Shown: in pieces, positions 55,837 through 64,000 of the stretch | How the letters are laid out: each line of letters opens with the position of its first letter | Position numbering within the stretch: the first letter of the stretch is position 1 | NCBI RefSeq assembly: GCF_001053095.1 | Contig: NZ_CGBP01000007.1 | Location: 62,001 to 126,000 of the forward strand | Source: Yersinia similis | Lineage (GTDB): Bacteria > Pseudomonadota > Gammaproteobacteria > Enterobacterales > Enterobacteriaceae | Direction of reading: 5' to 3' | Length of the DNA stretch: 64,000 bases | Translations under genes and position numbers: made by a program | Notes under the pieces: model-generated | Database searches by the model: none | Told to the model about the DNA's origin: nothing | What the model saw: the letters and a program-made list of their open reading frames with translations, nothing else

Positions 55837-56715
55837 TTAAAGGACATCGTTCAACATGATACCTACACCCACCCGTGTTTGCCTAAAGTTATAGTCAATC
55901 ATTGACTCACCGTAGCCACTGAATACCTGAGTATAGAAGCGAACATGTTTGGTAATTGGGTAGCTCCAGCCCATTTCCGCGCCACCGTAACCGGTATTCC
56001 AGTTATAGCGACCATCAAGGCTGAATACGCTGTCACCCATGGCATAACCGACTTTCAGGCGATAATACCCCATGTATTTAGTAATATCAGGGTTGTCATC
56101 TTTACTATCGCTTTCAGGAATACGATACCAAGGCTTCAGGTCGATTTCCAAATTGCCACGTTGTGCCATTACGCGGGTATAAGCACGGTTCCAGCTACGT
56201 GAGGTTGGGTCAGCTTTACCGTTGGACTGGTGGTTAACACCAAACTCAACTTCACGGAAAGTCCAGCCAGCTAATTCGTAATCCGTTGACCACGCCAAAA
56301 ACAGCTGTGGCTCGTAGTTGGTTTCACGAAAAGGTGAAGATTCTTCGCTGTTGGATGCCTGCCACCATGAACGCTGGGTATAAGAAGCCCCCAATAATGA
56401 GTTATCCCCGGCAATACCACGCCAGATAGGGAAAGCTAAACTCAGTTGGAATTTTACTTCATCTTTATTTGCATGTTCAGCCCAATCATACGAGCTAATG
56501 GCTTGTTTATTGATCTCGTTGGTATAGGTGTATAGCAAATAGTTTGTTTCATACGGATAAAGTAGGAAAGGATTATCGTGGTCCTGCAACATTGCAGCGA
56601 TAATACTGCCCCGCACTGCGGGCGCATCATGAATCTTTTCAATCGTTGCTTCTTCAGCCTGTGCCAATGTCGGCACCAGTAATAACGCAATCAATATCTG
56701 CCAAAATCTCGCCAT
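55837..56715 (-). CDS. pldA: Outer-membrane phospholipase A
   Basis: A calcium-dependent beta-barrel phospholipase A1/A2, inactive as a monomer and active as a dimer in E. coli. The 292-residue precursor has signal FWQILIALLLVPTLAQA and the catalytic GVNHQSNGKADPTSRSWNR with His and Ser of the triad. The C-terminal strand RQTRVGVGIMLNDVL fits a barrel end. Confidence 0.96.
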   Translation of the reverse strand: MARFWQILIALLLVPTLAQAEEATIEKIHDAPAVRGSIIAAMLQDHDNPFLLYPYETNYLLYTYTNEINKQAISSYDWAEHANKDEVKFQLSLAFPIWRGIAGDNSLLGASYTQRSWWQASNSEESSPFRETNYEPQLFLAWSTDYELAGWTFREVEFGVNHQSNGKADPTSRSWNRAYTRVMAQRGNLEIDLKPWYRIPESDSKDDNPDITKYMGYYRLKVGYAMGDSVFSLDGRYNWNTGYGGAEMGWSYPITKHVRFYTQVFSGYGESMIDYNFRQTRVGVGIMLNDVL

Positions 56716-56874
56716 AATTCCCCCATCACCCTCAGATTATTGCTATTTTTAATGAAAACAGCTCATTCTACACACAAATGTTACATTGGATTAGTGTTGT
56801 TTATCTTTATGATTTAATGGCTGGAAAACAACAAAATACAAGCATAAAATAAACAATTAATTAACGTATGATGT

Positions 56875-56914
56875 GGTTGCTTCTGATCGATAACGGTTGC
56901 TTCTAAGCGATAAC
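56875..56914. repeat. 20-bp tandem duplication upstream of yigI
   Basis: Two units, 56875-56894 and 56895-56914, of the type GGTTGCTTCTGATCGATAAC with two mismatches. They end 17 bp before the yigI ATG, in the leader. Confidence 0.88.
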
Positions 56915-56931
56915 TAAGAGAATAGAACATA

Positions 56932-57402
56932 ATGTCAGTAACGCCCTTAACACTGGAAGACGCTCGCCGCATGATCGGCGAAAACTTTGTTTATCACATG
57001 CCATTCAACCGTGAATTAGGGCTGAAATTAGTCCGTTTTGAACAAGATTATGCCGAAATCACCTTCGATAATGATGACAAGTTGGTGGGTAATATCGCGC
57101 AAAAGATCTTGCATGGTGGTGTCATTGCCGCCGTATTGGATGTTGCCGCGGGCCTGGTTTGTGTTGGTAATAGCCTGATACGCCATGAACCACTGATTCA
57201 AGAGCAACTGCAAATAAGGCTGGCTAAAATGGGTACTATCGATCTACGAGTCGACTATCTACGCCCCGGCCGTGGTGAGCATTTTATCGCCAGAAGCAGT
57301 ATTTTACGCAGTGGAAACAAAGTGGCTGTCGCCCGGGTTGAACTGCATAATGAAAAACAAATTCATATCGCCAGCGCGACGGCGACCTATCTGGTTGGCT
57401 AA
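56932..57402 (+). CDS. yigI: Hotdog-fold thioesterase YigI
   Basis: A 156-residue PaaI-type thioesterase-like protein. The active loop is [19 protein letters not shown], and RVDYLRPGR fits the family. E. coli YigI is described as a medium/long-chain acyl-CoA thioesterase. It lies immediately upstream of rarD, as in E. coli. Confidence 0.9.
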   Translation: MSVTPLTLEDARRMIGENFVYHMPFNRELGLKLVRFEQDYAEITFDNDDKLVGNIAQKILHGGVIAAVLDVAAGLVCVGNSLIRHEPLIQEQLQIRLAKMGTIDLRVDYLRPGRGEHFIARSSILRSGNKVAVARVELHNEKQIHIASATATYLVG

Positions 57403-57488
57403 TTTAACCTACTACGTTGGTGATTCGTCACGCAAAGTTAAGTACACTAACCGCATCTCCTTCCTTGTACTCTGTACCGAGCCACACC

Positions 57489-58379
57489 ATGGATAAACAA
57501 CAAACTCGTCAGGGCATTTTTTTTGCTCTGGCTGCCTATTTTATTTGGGGCCTCGCTCCCGCGTATTTCAAACTCATCCAACAAGTGCCCGCTGATGAGA
57601 TCCTGACCCACAGGGTCATCTGGTCATTCTTCTTTATGTTGATTCTGCTTACCGTCAGCCGTCATTGGCCACAGGTGCGCGACGCCTGCAAAAACCGTAA
57701 GCGCCTATTGTTACTGGCGGTGACAGCCGTTTTGATTGCCAGTAACTGGCTGCTGTTTATCTGGGCGGTCAACCACAATCACATGCTGGAAGCCAGTCTG
57801 GGATATTTCATTAATCCGTTGGTAAATGTGCTGTTTGGCATGTTATTTCTCGGCGAACGCTTTCGCCGGATGCAATGGGTCGCCGTAGCACTCGCCTTTG
57901 CTGGGGTGCTGATTCAACTGTGGCAATTTGGTTCACTGCCAGTGATTGGGCTGGGTCTGGCCATCACCTTTGCTTTATACGGATTGTTGCGTAAAAAACT
58001 GGGCGTTGATGCCCAAACTGGTATGCTCATTGAAACCATGTGGCTGCTACCAGTAGCCGCCGTATATCTGTTTTTCATCGCCGACAGCCCGACCAGCCAC
58101 CTGAGCGCCAATGCCTGGTCGCTGAACCTGCTGCTAGCCGCTGCGGGCGTCATTACCACAATCCCACTGCTGTTCTTCACTGCGGCGGCCACCCGTTTGC
58201 GTCTTTCGACACTGGGTTTCTTCCAGTATCTCGGGCCAACATTGATGTTTATTTTGGCGGTGACGTTCTACGGTGAAACCATTGGTAATGACAAGATGGT
58301 GACCTTTATCTTTATCTGGGCGGCCCTGTTACTGTTTACCTTGGATGCACTCTATACCCAACGCAAACTACGCCGGTAA
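57489..58379 (+). CDS. rarD: EamA family transporter RarD
   Basis: An inner-membrane protein of 296 residues with ten hydrophobic segments (FFALAAYFIWGLAPAYFKL, ASLGYFINPLVNVLFGMLFL, LGFFQYLGPTLMFILAV), same length as E. coli RarD. Homologues are called chloramphenicol-sensitive, but no substrate is proven. The start giving MDKQQTRQG was chosen. It ends at a strong terminator shared with corA. Confidence 0.92.
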   Translation: MDKQQTRQGIFFALAAYFIWGLAPAYFKLIQQVPADEILTHRVIWSFFFMLILLTVSRHWPQVRDACKNRKRLLLLAVTAVLIASNWLLFIWAVNHNHMLEASLGYFINPLVNVLFGMLFLGERFRRMQWVAVALAFAGVLIQLWQFGSLPVIGLGLAITFALYGLLRKKLGVDAQTGMLIETMWLLPVAAVYLFFIADSPTSHLSANAWSLNLLLAAAGVITTIPLLFFTAAATRLRLSTLGFFQYLGPTLMFILAVTFYGETIGNDKMVTFIFIWAALLLFTLDALYTQRKLRR

Positions 58380-58384
58380 AATGC

Positions 58385-58445
58385 AAAAAAAAGCCCGGTC
58401 ACTCAATTGGACTAACCCCAATATTGAGTGACCGGGCTTTTTTAT
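58385..58445. terminator. Bidirectional terminator between rarD and corA
   Basis: A 20-plus-bp stem: AAAGCCCGGTCACTCAAT pairs with ATTGAGTGACCGGGCTTT. A-run and T-run flank it, so it terminates both convergent genes. Confidence 0.95.
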
Positions 58446-58475
58446 TCGTTGCCGGATATTTTTATCCATACAACG

Positions 58476-59426
58476 CTAGAGCCAGTTTTTACGTTTGAAA
58501 TACAGATAAGGAGCCAAACCGGCAATGATCATCAGAGCAATGGCCCCCGGATAACCAAATGACCAACGTAACTCTGGCATAAACTCAAAGTTCATCCCAT
58601 AGCTCGATGCCACCAGCGTTGGTGGCAGGAAGACCACGGAAACCACCGAGAAGATCTTGATGATGCGGTTCTGTTCAATATTGATAAAGCCCATCGCGGC
58701 CTGCATCAGGAAGTTAACCTTCTGGAACAGGGATTCATTATGTGGCAACAGGGATTCGATATCACGCAGAACCTCGCGGGCCTGCTCTAACTGGCTGCTG
58801 GGCAAGCGGGCTTTACGTACCAGGAAATTCAGCGCCCGTTGGGTATCCATCAGACACAAACGCACTTTCCAGCCGATATCCTCTTGCCCTGCCAATGTGG
58901 ACAAGGCAGCATCGTATTCATCACCCTGCTGGCCTTCCATAATGACGCGGCTTAAGGCCTCCAGATCACTATAAATATTCTCAATTTCGTCTGCCAACTG
59001 TTCAATTTTAGTTTCGAACAAATCCAGCAGCAGTTCATAAGCGTTGCCATCAACCAACGTCTGGTTACGTGCGCGCATACGGTACAAACGAAACGCCGGC
59101 AATTCACGCTCACGCAGGGTGTAAAGACGACCATCACGAATAGTAAATGCCACGGTCGAGTTACCGGCATGATCGTCAGCATCTTCGTAATAGAAGAATG
59201 AGTGAATATGCAGACCATCTTCATCTTCAAAAAAACGGGCAGAAGCCTCGATATCGTCCAGCTCTGGCCGGGTTGCCAGGCTTTGGCCTAACTCCGTCTG
59301 GACGCGTTCCCGCTCACCTTCTTCCGGTTCAACGAGATCGACCCACAGTGAGGAGGCCAGATCATCTGATTCATCCAGCTCCAAGCGAGATAAGCGATTG
59401 TTGTGTAATTTAAATGCGCTCAGCAT
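58476..59426 (-). CDS. corA: Magnesium/cobalt transporter CorA
   Basis: The constitutive pentameric Mg2+/Co2+ channel. The 316 residues equal E. coli CorA. A long cytoplasmic domain precedes two C-terminal membrane segments, with the selectivity motif [13 protein letters not shown] between them and a basic tail (YFKRKNWL). The start after GGGAG was chosen. A long leader with a stem-loop separates it from its promoter. Confidence 0.97.
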   Translation of the reverse strand: MLSAFKLHNNRLSRLELDESDDLASSLWVDLVEPEEGERERVQTELGQSLATRPELDDIEASARFFEDEDGLHIHSFFYYEDADDHAGNSTVAFTIRDGRLYTLRERELPAFRLYRMRARNQTLVDGNAYELLLDLFETKIEQLADEIENIYSDLEALSRVIMEGQQGDEYDAALSTLAGQEDIGWKVRLCLMDTQRALNFLVRKARLPSSQLEQAREVLRDIESLLPHNESLFQKVNFLMQAAMGFINIEQNRIIKIFSVVSVVFLPPTLVASSYGMNFEFMPELRWSFGYPGAIALMIIAGLAPYLYFKRKNWL

Positions 59427-59563
59427 GTGCCAAAACTCCCTTGCGGTGATGGATAGGGATACGCATTGAAGCACAGAAACAGGTGAATATCGAAATACCT
59501 ATGTTTCAGACCATAAGAGACCTGACTCACAGCGACAATTTAGCGGGGCCGCTGACAACCACG

Positions 59564-59593
59564 AAGGCTATCAGCAAAAAAGAGGATAGCCTT
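59564..59593 (-). promoter_or_regulatory. Stem-loop in the corA leader
   Basis: AAGGCTATC (59564-59572) pairs perfectly with GATAGCCTT (59585-59593) around a U-rich loop. It lies about 140 nt upstream of the corA start. Long regulated corA leaders are known in Salmonella. Confidence 0.55.
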
Positions 59594-59679
59594 AGAAGTT
59601 GCACCATATGAATAGGTTATTGAGCCAGTATCTACTGGGTGTGTCCAAGGCGAATGTCCTCATAAAGAATAGTGCGCGC

Positions 59680-59709
59680 ATGTTACGCCGAGAAGAAAAA
59701 GACTGTCAA
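59680..59709 (-). promoter_or_regulatory. corA promoter
   Basis: The minus strand has TTGACA (59704-59709) and TAACAT (59680-59685) with an 18-bp spacer. Transcription from near 59672 gives a leader of about 245 nt. Confidence 0.7.
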
Positions 59710-59945
59710 CCGGTTAAAAATAGTTAATTCATGAGCACTATTTTCAGTTGTTGCCGATAAAATTTATTGTTAGCCAGCATGGCTTATCATACTCGCCAAA
59801 GATCCGCTCATCGTCTGCGTATAATACGAAATTTATCAGTCTGTTACTGTTGGCGATCTCACGATCAACTCTCTGACTAGAGGTATAGACTGGCGAGGTA
59901 TCACATTTCGAGTCTTAGAGGGGGGCACTATTCGCGCTAAAAGAC

Positions 59946-59980
59946 AAAAAAAAACCGAAGCCAGTAACAACTTCGGTTTT
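59946..59980 (-). terminator. Terminator of the Tm-1-like operon
   Basis: On the minus strand AAAACCGAAG pairs with CTTCGGTTTT and is followed by TTTTTT. It lies about 80 bp after the stop at 60060. Confidence 0.88.
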
Positions 59981-60059
59981 GCGTATCCTGCGTATTCATT
60001 TAGCCGATTACCGGACAAAACTCACAAGGCAGGCTTCCCACTGGTGTTGGCAAAAAGTA

Positions 60060-60890
60060 TTAACGCGTTATATTTTTAAATTTTTTGGTGGTGTTAGTCA
60101 GGGCAATTTCTGTCGGTAAACGCTCCATTGAGCTGGCACCGTAGAAACCATCACATTGTGGGCAATGATCCATAATGTATTGTGCATCTTCCGGTGTAGA
60201 GATTGGCCCGCCATGGCACAGCACAATCACATCTTCACGGACGCCTTTAGCTGCCGCTGCCCAATCATTAATCAGAGGAACACAGTCGGCCAGTTTCAGT
60301 GCCGTATCCGCACCAATGTTACCCCCGGTGGTCAACCCCATGTGCGGCACAATAATATCGGCACCGGCTTGTGTCATCGCGATCGCATCTTCGGCGCTGA
60401 AGACATAGGGTGTGGTCAGTAAATCTTTTTCATGAGCCAAACGGATCATCTCCACTTCCAGCCCATAGCCCATACCCGTTTCTTCAAGGTTAGCGCGGAA
60501 ATTACCGTCGATTAATCCAACGGTGGGGAAATTCTGTACGCCTGAAAAACCAAGTGCTTTCAGATGATCCAAAAAGTGATCAAATTGGCAGAAGGGGTCT
60601 GTCCCATTGACACCGGCCAGAACCGGGGTATTTTTGACCACCGGCAACACTTCTTTTGCCATATCGACCACAATGTCATTGGCATTGCCGTACGCCAGTA
60701 ACCCTGCCAATGAGCCACGACCAGCCATACGATAGCGGCCTGAGTTATAAATAACGATTAAATCAATCCCCCCCGCCTCTTCACATTTGGCTGATAGCCC
60801 CGTGCCCGCACCGCCACCAATGATAGGCTCACGGCGGGCAATCATTTCCCGAAACTTGGCCAATATGTCCTGACGTTGAAATTTAGGCAT
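60060..60890 (-). CDS. PEP hydrolase-like TIM-barrel protein (Tm-1 C-terminal domain homologue)
   Basis: A 276-residue protein of the phosphoenolpyruvate hydrolase-like TIM-barrel family. [40 protein letters not shown] and [19 protein letters not shown] are recognisable. The family corresponds to the C-terminal part of the tomato Tm-1 protein, which blocks tobamovirus RNA replication. The bacterial reaction is unknown to me. The ATG after GGAG was chosen over an upstream in-frame GTG. It lies 25 bp after the UPF0261 gene, in one operon. Confidence 0.82.
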   Translation of the reverse strand: MPKFQRQDILAKFREMIARREPIIGGGAGTGLSAKCEEAGGIDLIVIYNSGRYRMAGRGSLAGLLAYGNANDIVVDMAKEVLPVVKNTPVLAGVNGTDPFCQFDHFLDHLKALGFSGVQNFPTVGLIDGNFRANLEETGMGYGLEVEMIRLAHEKDLLTTPYVFSAEDAIAMTQAGADIIVPHMGLTTGGNIGADTALKLADCVPLINDWAAAAKGVREDVIVLCHGGPISTPEDAQYIMDHCPQCDGFYGASSMERLPTEIALTNTTKKFKNITR

Positions 60891-60915
60891 GTGCTTCTCC
60901 ACAAATAAAATACCC

Positions 60916-62148
60916 CTAATGGGAAGGGCGATTCACTATTTCTTTATTCACAATTTCTTTAAAGTTTTCGATGGCTGCCTGGGCAAACAGCGGGTCATTA
61001 ATATTGAATGGGTAATGGACCACACGCCGCTTATCGGTTTGAATCACTGTTTCTTCCAGTGTGCGGATAAAGGCCGTTAGCGCGTTTTTATCCCAGAACG
61101 GTTGACCGGCGGCATCCAATGCTGAGAACCCCCCTTCAGGAATTAAAAAGCGCACTTCACCCTGACAACGATTTAACTTCTCGCCAATCCAGCGGGCCAT
61201 TTCAATATTCTCTTGCTCAGTGGTGCGCATCAGCGTCACCTGAGCATTATGTTTATAGAACAGGCGGCCAGCATATTTAGCCGGGATGGTGGCCGGGCCG
61301 CCAAAATTGACCATATCCAGTGCACCACAGGAGCCGACGTAGGGAATATTGGTATGGGCTATTGCATCAAACCGTTCCGGCCCACAGGCCAATACGCCAT
61401 CAAATAACAGGTCACAAACTTCCGTGGTCGTCAGATCAAGCACGCCAGCCAATAAACCGCTTTCGGCCAATTTCTCCATCGCTTTGCCACCGCTGCCCGT
61501 GGCATGGAATACCAAACAGTCATACTCATCCGATAATTCTGCACTAACCGCCTGAATACACGGTGTTGTTACCCCAAACATAGTCAGACCCAGCGCGGGT
61601 TTGTCATCAACCGGAGACGCTTCTTGAGCAAAATAAACCGCCCCCGCAACTTGGTGAGCCGCGTTACTGAGGACCCGCCGGGAAATACGGTTAAGCCCGG
61701 CAATGTCGGTGACGGAATACATCATCGCGATATCACTGGCCCCGATATAACCGGAAACATCACCAGAGGCCATGGTGGACACCATCAGTTTAGGGATACC
61801 AATGGGTAAACTTTGCATCGCTGGGGTGATCAGCGCTGTGCCACCAGAACCGCCCATACCAAGTAAAGCGGCAACATCAACGCGACTCGCCATAAAACGC
61901 TCGAAAGCGATAGCCATAGCATTAATGGCCTGCCCTCTATCACCACAAAAAACCGCCTGACGACCATCGGGGTGATAGCCCGCTACCGTTTCAGCGCGGA
62001 CATCAGTACCGCTATCCCTCTGGCTCTCTTTGGTTGATAAATCAACGGTGACCGTTGTCAGACCGGTTGCCTGGATCAGTTCACTGACATACGCCAGTTC
62101 CTGGCCTTTGGTATCGGTAGTGGTAGCAATATAAATATGACGAGGCAT
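60916..62148 (-). CDS. UPF0261 / Tm-1-like N-terminal domain protein
   Basis: A 410-residue protein of the UPF0261 family (Tm-1 N-terminal domain). The nucleotide-binding-like N-terminus is [20 protein letters not shown], followed by [20 protein letters not shown] and [20 protein letters not shown]. In tomato Tm-1 this domain binds the viral replication protein, and crystal structures have ATP bound. Bacterial function is not established. AGAAGGA precedes the ATG. First gene of a two-gene operon divergent from a TetR-type regulator. Confidence 0.83.
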   Translation of the reverse strand: MPRHIYIATTTDTKGQELAYVSELIQATGLTTVTVDLSTKESQRDSGTDVRAETVAGYHPDGRQAVFCGDRGQAINAMAIAFERFMASRVDVAALLGMGGSGGTALITPAMQSLPIGIPKLMVSTMASGDVSGYIGASDIAMMYSVTDIAGLNRISRRVLSNAAHQVAGAVYFAQEASPVDDKPALGLTMFGVTTPCIQAVSAELSDEYDCLVFHATGSGGKAMEKLAESGLLAGVLDLTTTEVCDLLFDGVLACGPERFDAIAHTNIPYVGSCGALDMVNFGGPATIPAKYAGRLFYKHNAQVTLMRTTEQENIEMARWIGEKLNRCQGEVRFLIPEGGFSALDAAGQPFWDKNALTAFIRTLEETVIQTDKRRVVHYPFNINDPLFAQAAIENFKEIVNKEIVNRPSH

Positions 62149-62250
62149 CTGAACATCCTTCTATGAATGTGGTAGCGACTCACTTCCTGTTGCCACCTAT
62201 CGGTTTCAACATGCTTATTTATAACGGCTTATTTTTTGAGGTGACATTTC

Positions 62251-62310
62251 TTATGGGGTAACTGATATTTTTTATGGCTCAAGCGATGCGTTTTATGGGT
62301 CAACTGACAG
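62251..62310. repeat. Direct repeats at a 21-bp period
   Basis: TTATGG-containing units start at 62251, 62272 and 62293, exactly 21 bp apart (TTATGGGGTAACTGA, TTATGGCTCAAGCGA, TTATGGGTCAACTGA). Two helical turns fits protein binding on one face; decayed duplication is the alternative. Confidence 0.6.
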
Positions 62311-62337
62311 CACCGAATGATTAAGATAGCACCATAT

Positions 62338-62353
62338 TGAGACAGCAGTATCA
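62338..62353. promoter_or_regulatory. Palindromic operator candidate 1
   Basis: TGAGACAGCAGTATCA, a TGAGAC-N4-GTMTCA palindrome with one mismatch. It is 42 bp from the second site. Confidence 0.55.
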
Positions 62354-62379
62354 TTATCGCAAAGGGCACATGTAGAATA

Positions 62380-62395
62380 TGAGACGGTAGTCTCA
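62380..62395. promoter_or_regulatory. Palindromic operator candidate 2
   Basis: TGAGACGGTAGTCTCA, a perfect 6-4-6 palindrome, identical in its left half to site 1. This is the likely binding site of the divergent TetR protein. Confidence 0.65.
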
Positions 62396-62490
62396 AAATT
62401 CATGTCAGAGTGAAACGCATGGATAGTGATTTGTGCTAGCGGTTTGGTATAGTGAAGCAGATATAATCAGTATACGAATGTGGTCCACAG

Positions 62491-62541
62491 ACTCATTAAA
62501 TCGATAAATTCATTAGATCAGCAAACTCATTAAGTCTATAA
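62491..62541. repeat. 17-bp tandem repeat upstream of the TetR gene
   Basis: Units at 62491, 62508 and 62525 (ACTCATTAAATCGATAA-like). They end 15 bp before the GTG start. Confidence 0.8.
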
Positions 62542-62555
62542 ACCATGGAGCAACC

Positions 62556-63218
62556 GTGAATACTCAGGATAAACAAGAAGGTTTCTCTCCATCGTTAACG
62601 ACCATTAGAGCCAGAACCCGGCGGTTACTTATTGATACCGCGATGTCGATGTATGAGCGTGGTGCATTCCCATCAATCACCGAAGTCGCCAGCACGGCCC
62701 AGCTTTCTCGTGCTACTGCTTACCGTTACTTCCCGACGCAAAGCGCGTTGGTTGCAGCTATGGTTGATGAGAGCCTCGGTCCAATATTGGCTTGGCAGCC
62801 CACCCAACCGGATACGCGGCAGCGTATTGCCGAATTATTGTCCTTTGCTTATCCGCGCATGTTGCAACATGAAGGCGTGTTACGTGCAGCTCTGCATTTA
62901 TCGCTACAGCAATGGGCTGACACCCGCAGCGGCAACAGTAACAACAGCCATGAAGAGAAGTTAATACGTGGGAACCGGAAACGATTACTGAAATTAGCAG
63001 TCGAGCCACTGGAAGGGAAGTTGGCGCCGGAGGCCTTGCAACGGGTGATCCATGCCTTTTCATTAATCTATGGCTCTGAAGTTTTTATGGTACTAAAAGA
63101 TATTTGGCATCTGGACGAGGCGGGGATTCAGGATGTGACCCAATGGATGGGCAAGGCCATTTTGTTGCAAGCAGAAACCGATGCCCAACTGGCGGCTCAA
63201 GACAAGACTCACTCGTGA
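62556..63218 (+). CDS. TetR/AcrR family transcriptional regulator
   Basis: A 220-residue regulator. The HTH lies in about residues 20-62 (RTRRLLIDTAMSMYERGAFP, ITEVASTAQLSRATAYRYFP), with a ligand domain after it. The start is GTG with GGAG five to six bases upstream. It is divergent from the Tm-1-like operon, so it probably controls that operon and itself through the TGAGAC-N4-GTCTCA sites. The ligand is unknown. Confidence 0.88.
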   Translation: MNTQDKQEGFSPSLTTIRARTRRLLIDTAMSMYERGAFPSITEVASTAQLSRATAYRYFPTQSALVAAMVDESLGPILAWQPTQPDTRQRIAELLSFAYPRMLQHEGVLRAALHLSLQQWADTRSGNSNNSHEEKLIRGNRKRLLKLAVEPLEGKLAPEALQRVIHAFSLIYGSEVFMVLKDIWHLDEAGIQDVTQWMGKAILLQAETDAQLAAQDKTHS

Positions 63219-63287
63219 GAATAATGAGAGAGAGTATAAGAGCAAATAGGTGGCCGCACTGACAATGCAACCACCACAAATGTCAGA

Positions 63288-64000
63288 TTATACGGCTTCC
63301 AGACGCGCATAGGCCGCGACCAGCCACTTAATCCCCTCGCCAGGGAAAGCAACTTGCAAGCGGTTATGCTCACCGCTACCTTCCAGATTCACAATAGTAC
63401 CCTCACCAAATTTAGGGTGCCGCACTCGCTGGCCCAGTGAGAAACCGCTGTCATTCTCATGCATTGGGGTCCCCATTCGGCGGTGATTCACCGGGCGGGA
63501 AACACTGGCGCGTAACCGAACCTCTTCGACACACTCCTGTGGCAGTTCGCCAATAAAGCGTGAAGGGCGGTGGTTGACCTCTTTACCGTATAGGCGGCGG
63601 CTCTCAGCGTAACATAGCGTCAGCTTCTGCATTGCACGAGTTAACCCAACATAGGCCAAACGCCGCTCCTCTTCCAGGCGCCCCCCCTCATCCAATGACA
63701 TTTGGCTCGGGAACATCCCTTCTTCCATTCCCACAATAAATACCTGTGGAAACTCCAAGCCTTTCGCTGAATGGAGAGTCATTAATTGCACCGCATCCTG
63801 ATAGGCATCGGCCTGGCCATCTCCGGCTTCCAGCGCGGCATGGGATAAGAAAGCCTGTAGCGGCATCAGATCCTGATCTTCATCCTGATAGCTGTATTGG
63901 CGGGTCGCTGTAACCAGTTCCTCAAGGTTCTCGATACGTGCCTGACCTTTTTCGCCTTTTTCCTGTTCGTACATCGACCACAAGCCAGAATCACGAATAA
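63288..64000 (-). CDS. uvrD: DNA helicase II, C-terminal part (cut by window)
   Basis: The last 235 or so residues of UvrD, a 3'-5' helicase in nucleotide-excision and mismatch repair. The frame is open to the window end, so the 5' part is outside. Visible are LMTLHSAKGLEFPQVFIVGM (motif V) and RRLAYVGLTRAMQKLTL (motif VI), then the C-terminal region ending GQRVRHPKFGEGTIVNLEGS and a short tail. The stop is at 63288. uvrD next to corA agrees with E. coli order. Confidence 0.95.
   Translation of the reverse strand, partial: IRDSGLWSMYEQEKGEKGQARIENLEELVTATRQYSYQDEDQDLMPLQAFLSHAALEAGDGQADAYQDAVQLMTLHSAKGLEFPQVFIVGMEEGMFPSQMSLDEGGRLEEERRLAYVGLTRAMQKLTLCYAESRRLYGKEVNHRPSRFIGELPQECVEEVRLRASVSRPVNHRRMGTPMHENDSGFSLGQRVRHPKFGEGTIVNLEGSGEHNRLQVAFPGEGIKWLVAAYARLEAV

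Larger units (their letters stand above)
59427..60059. other. corA leader region and downstream flank of the Tm-1-like operon
   Basis: A 633-bp region without a convincing gene. From corA outward it holds a stem-loop in the leader (59564-59593), the corA promoter (59680-59709), then the terminator of the Tm-1-like operon (59946-59980). A 23-codon frame on the minus strand in the leader (start 59663 or so) lacks a ribosome-binding site and is only a candidate leader peptide. Confidence 0.5.
62149..62555. other. Divergent control region of the Tm-1-like operon and TetR gene
   Basis: A 407-bp region. It contains 21-bp-period direct repeats (62251-62310), two near-identical palindromic operators (62338-62353, 62380-62395) and three 17-bp tandem units (62491-62541). 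No gene was seen. Dense arrangement suggests regulation by the adjacent TetR protein. Confidence 0.65.

Noticed and set aside
59836-60018. 60-codon minus-strand frame between corA and the Tm-1-like operon
   Set aside because: It runs through the operon's terminator and lacks a ribosome-binding site.

Overview
The window reads as chromosomal DNA of an enterobacterium, most likely the Yersinia pseudotuberculosis/pestis group. This rests on protein resemblance and on ERIC repeats and many short tandem duplications between genes, not on a database search. Almost every gene is a core enterobacterial gene that can be named from its protein. No rRNA, tRNA, insertion sequence, prophage or CRISPR array was seen.

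Layout, left to right. (1) 0.2-7.4 kb: tyrosine phosphatase, udp, dienelactone hydrolase (ysgA-like), metE/metR and the biotin transporter bioP (yigM). (2) 7.6-9.5 kb: an accessory pair, an XRE-HTH/ImmA-type metallopeptidase regulator and an unrecognised 222-residue partner. (3) 9.6-15.9 kb: an AEC carrier and the Pho-regulated glycerol-3-phosphate importer ugpBAECQ. (4) 16.4-23.1 kb: an accessory CS1-type (alpha) fimbrial operon (pilin, usher, two chaperones, minor pilin, tip protein) and an orphan 151-residue gene. (5) 23.3-41.6 kb: livKHMGF, panM, rpoH, ftsYEX, rsmD, yhhL/M/N, zntA, tusA, yhhQ (with a probable preQ1-I riboswitch) and dcrB. (6) 41.6-48.9 kb: divergent glpACB and glpTQ. (7) 49-50.2 kb: a two-module putative mucin-binding protein with a C9 tract in its fifth to tenth codons. 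(8) 50.4-64 kb: yigL, pldB, rhtB/rhtC, recQ, pldA, yigI, rarD, corA, a two-gene operon matching the two halves of the plant Tm-1 protein with a divergent TetR regulator, and the 3' part of uvrD, cut by the window end.

Two themes connect genes. Phospholipid breakdown and glycerol-phosphate use are unusually complete: PldA, PldB and YhhN act on lipids, GlpQ and UgpQ on glycerophosphodiesters, Ugp and GlpT on uptake, and GlpABC on oxidation, with Pho boxes, GlpR-like operators and CRP sites visible. Second, the E. coli neighbours yigL and yigM are separated here by about 43 kb carrying the rpoH/liv/ugp/znt block plus glp, so this chromosome has a large rearrangement relative to E. coli.

The candidates most worth following as undescribed systems are the ImmA/XRE pair, the Tm-1-like operon with its paired palindromic operators and 21-bp-period repeats, and the possibly phase-variable mucin-binding protein.
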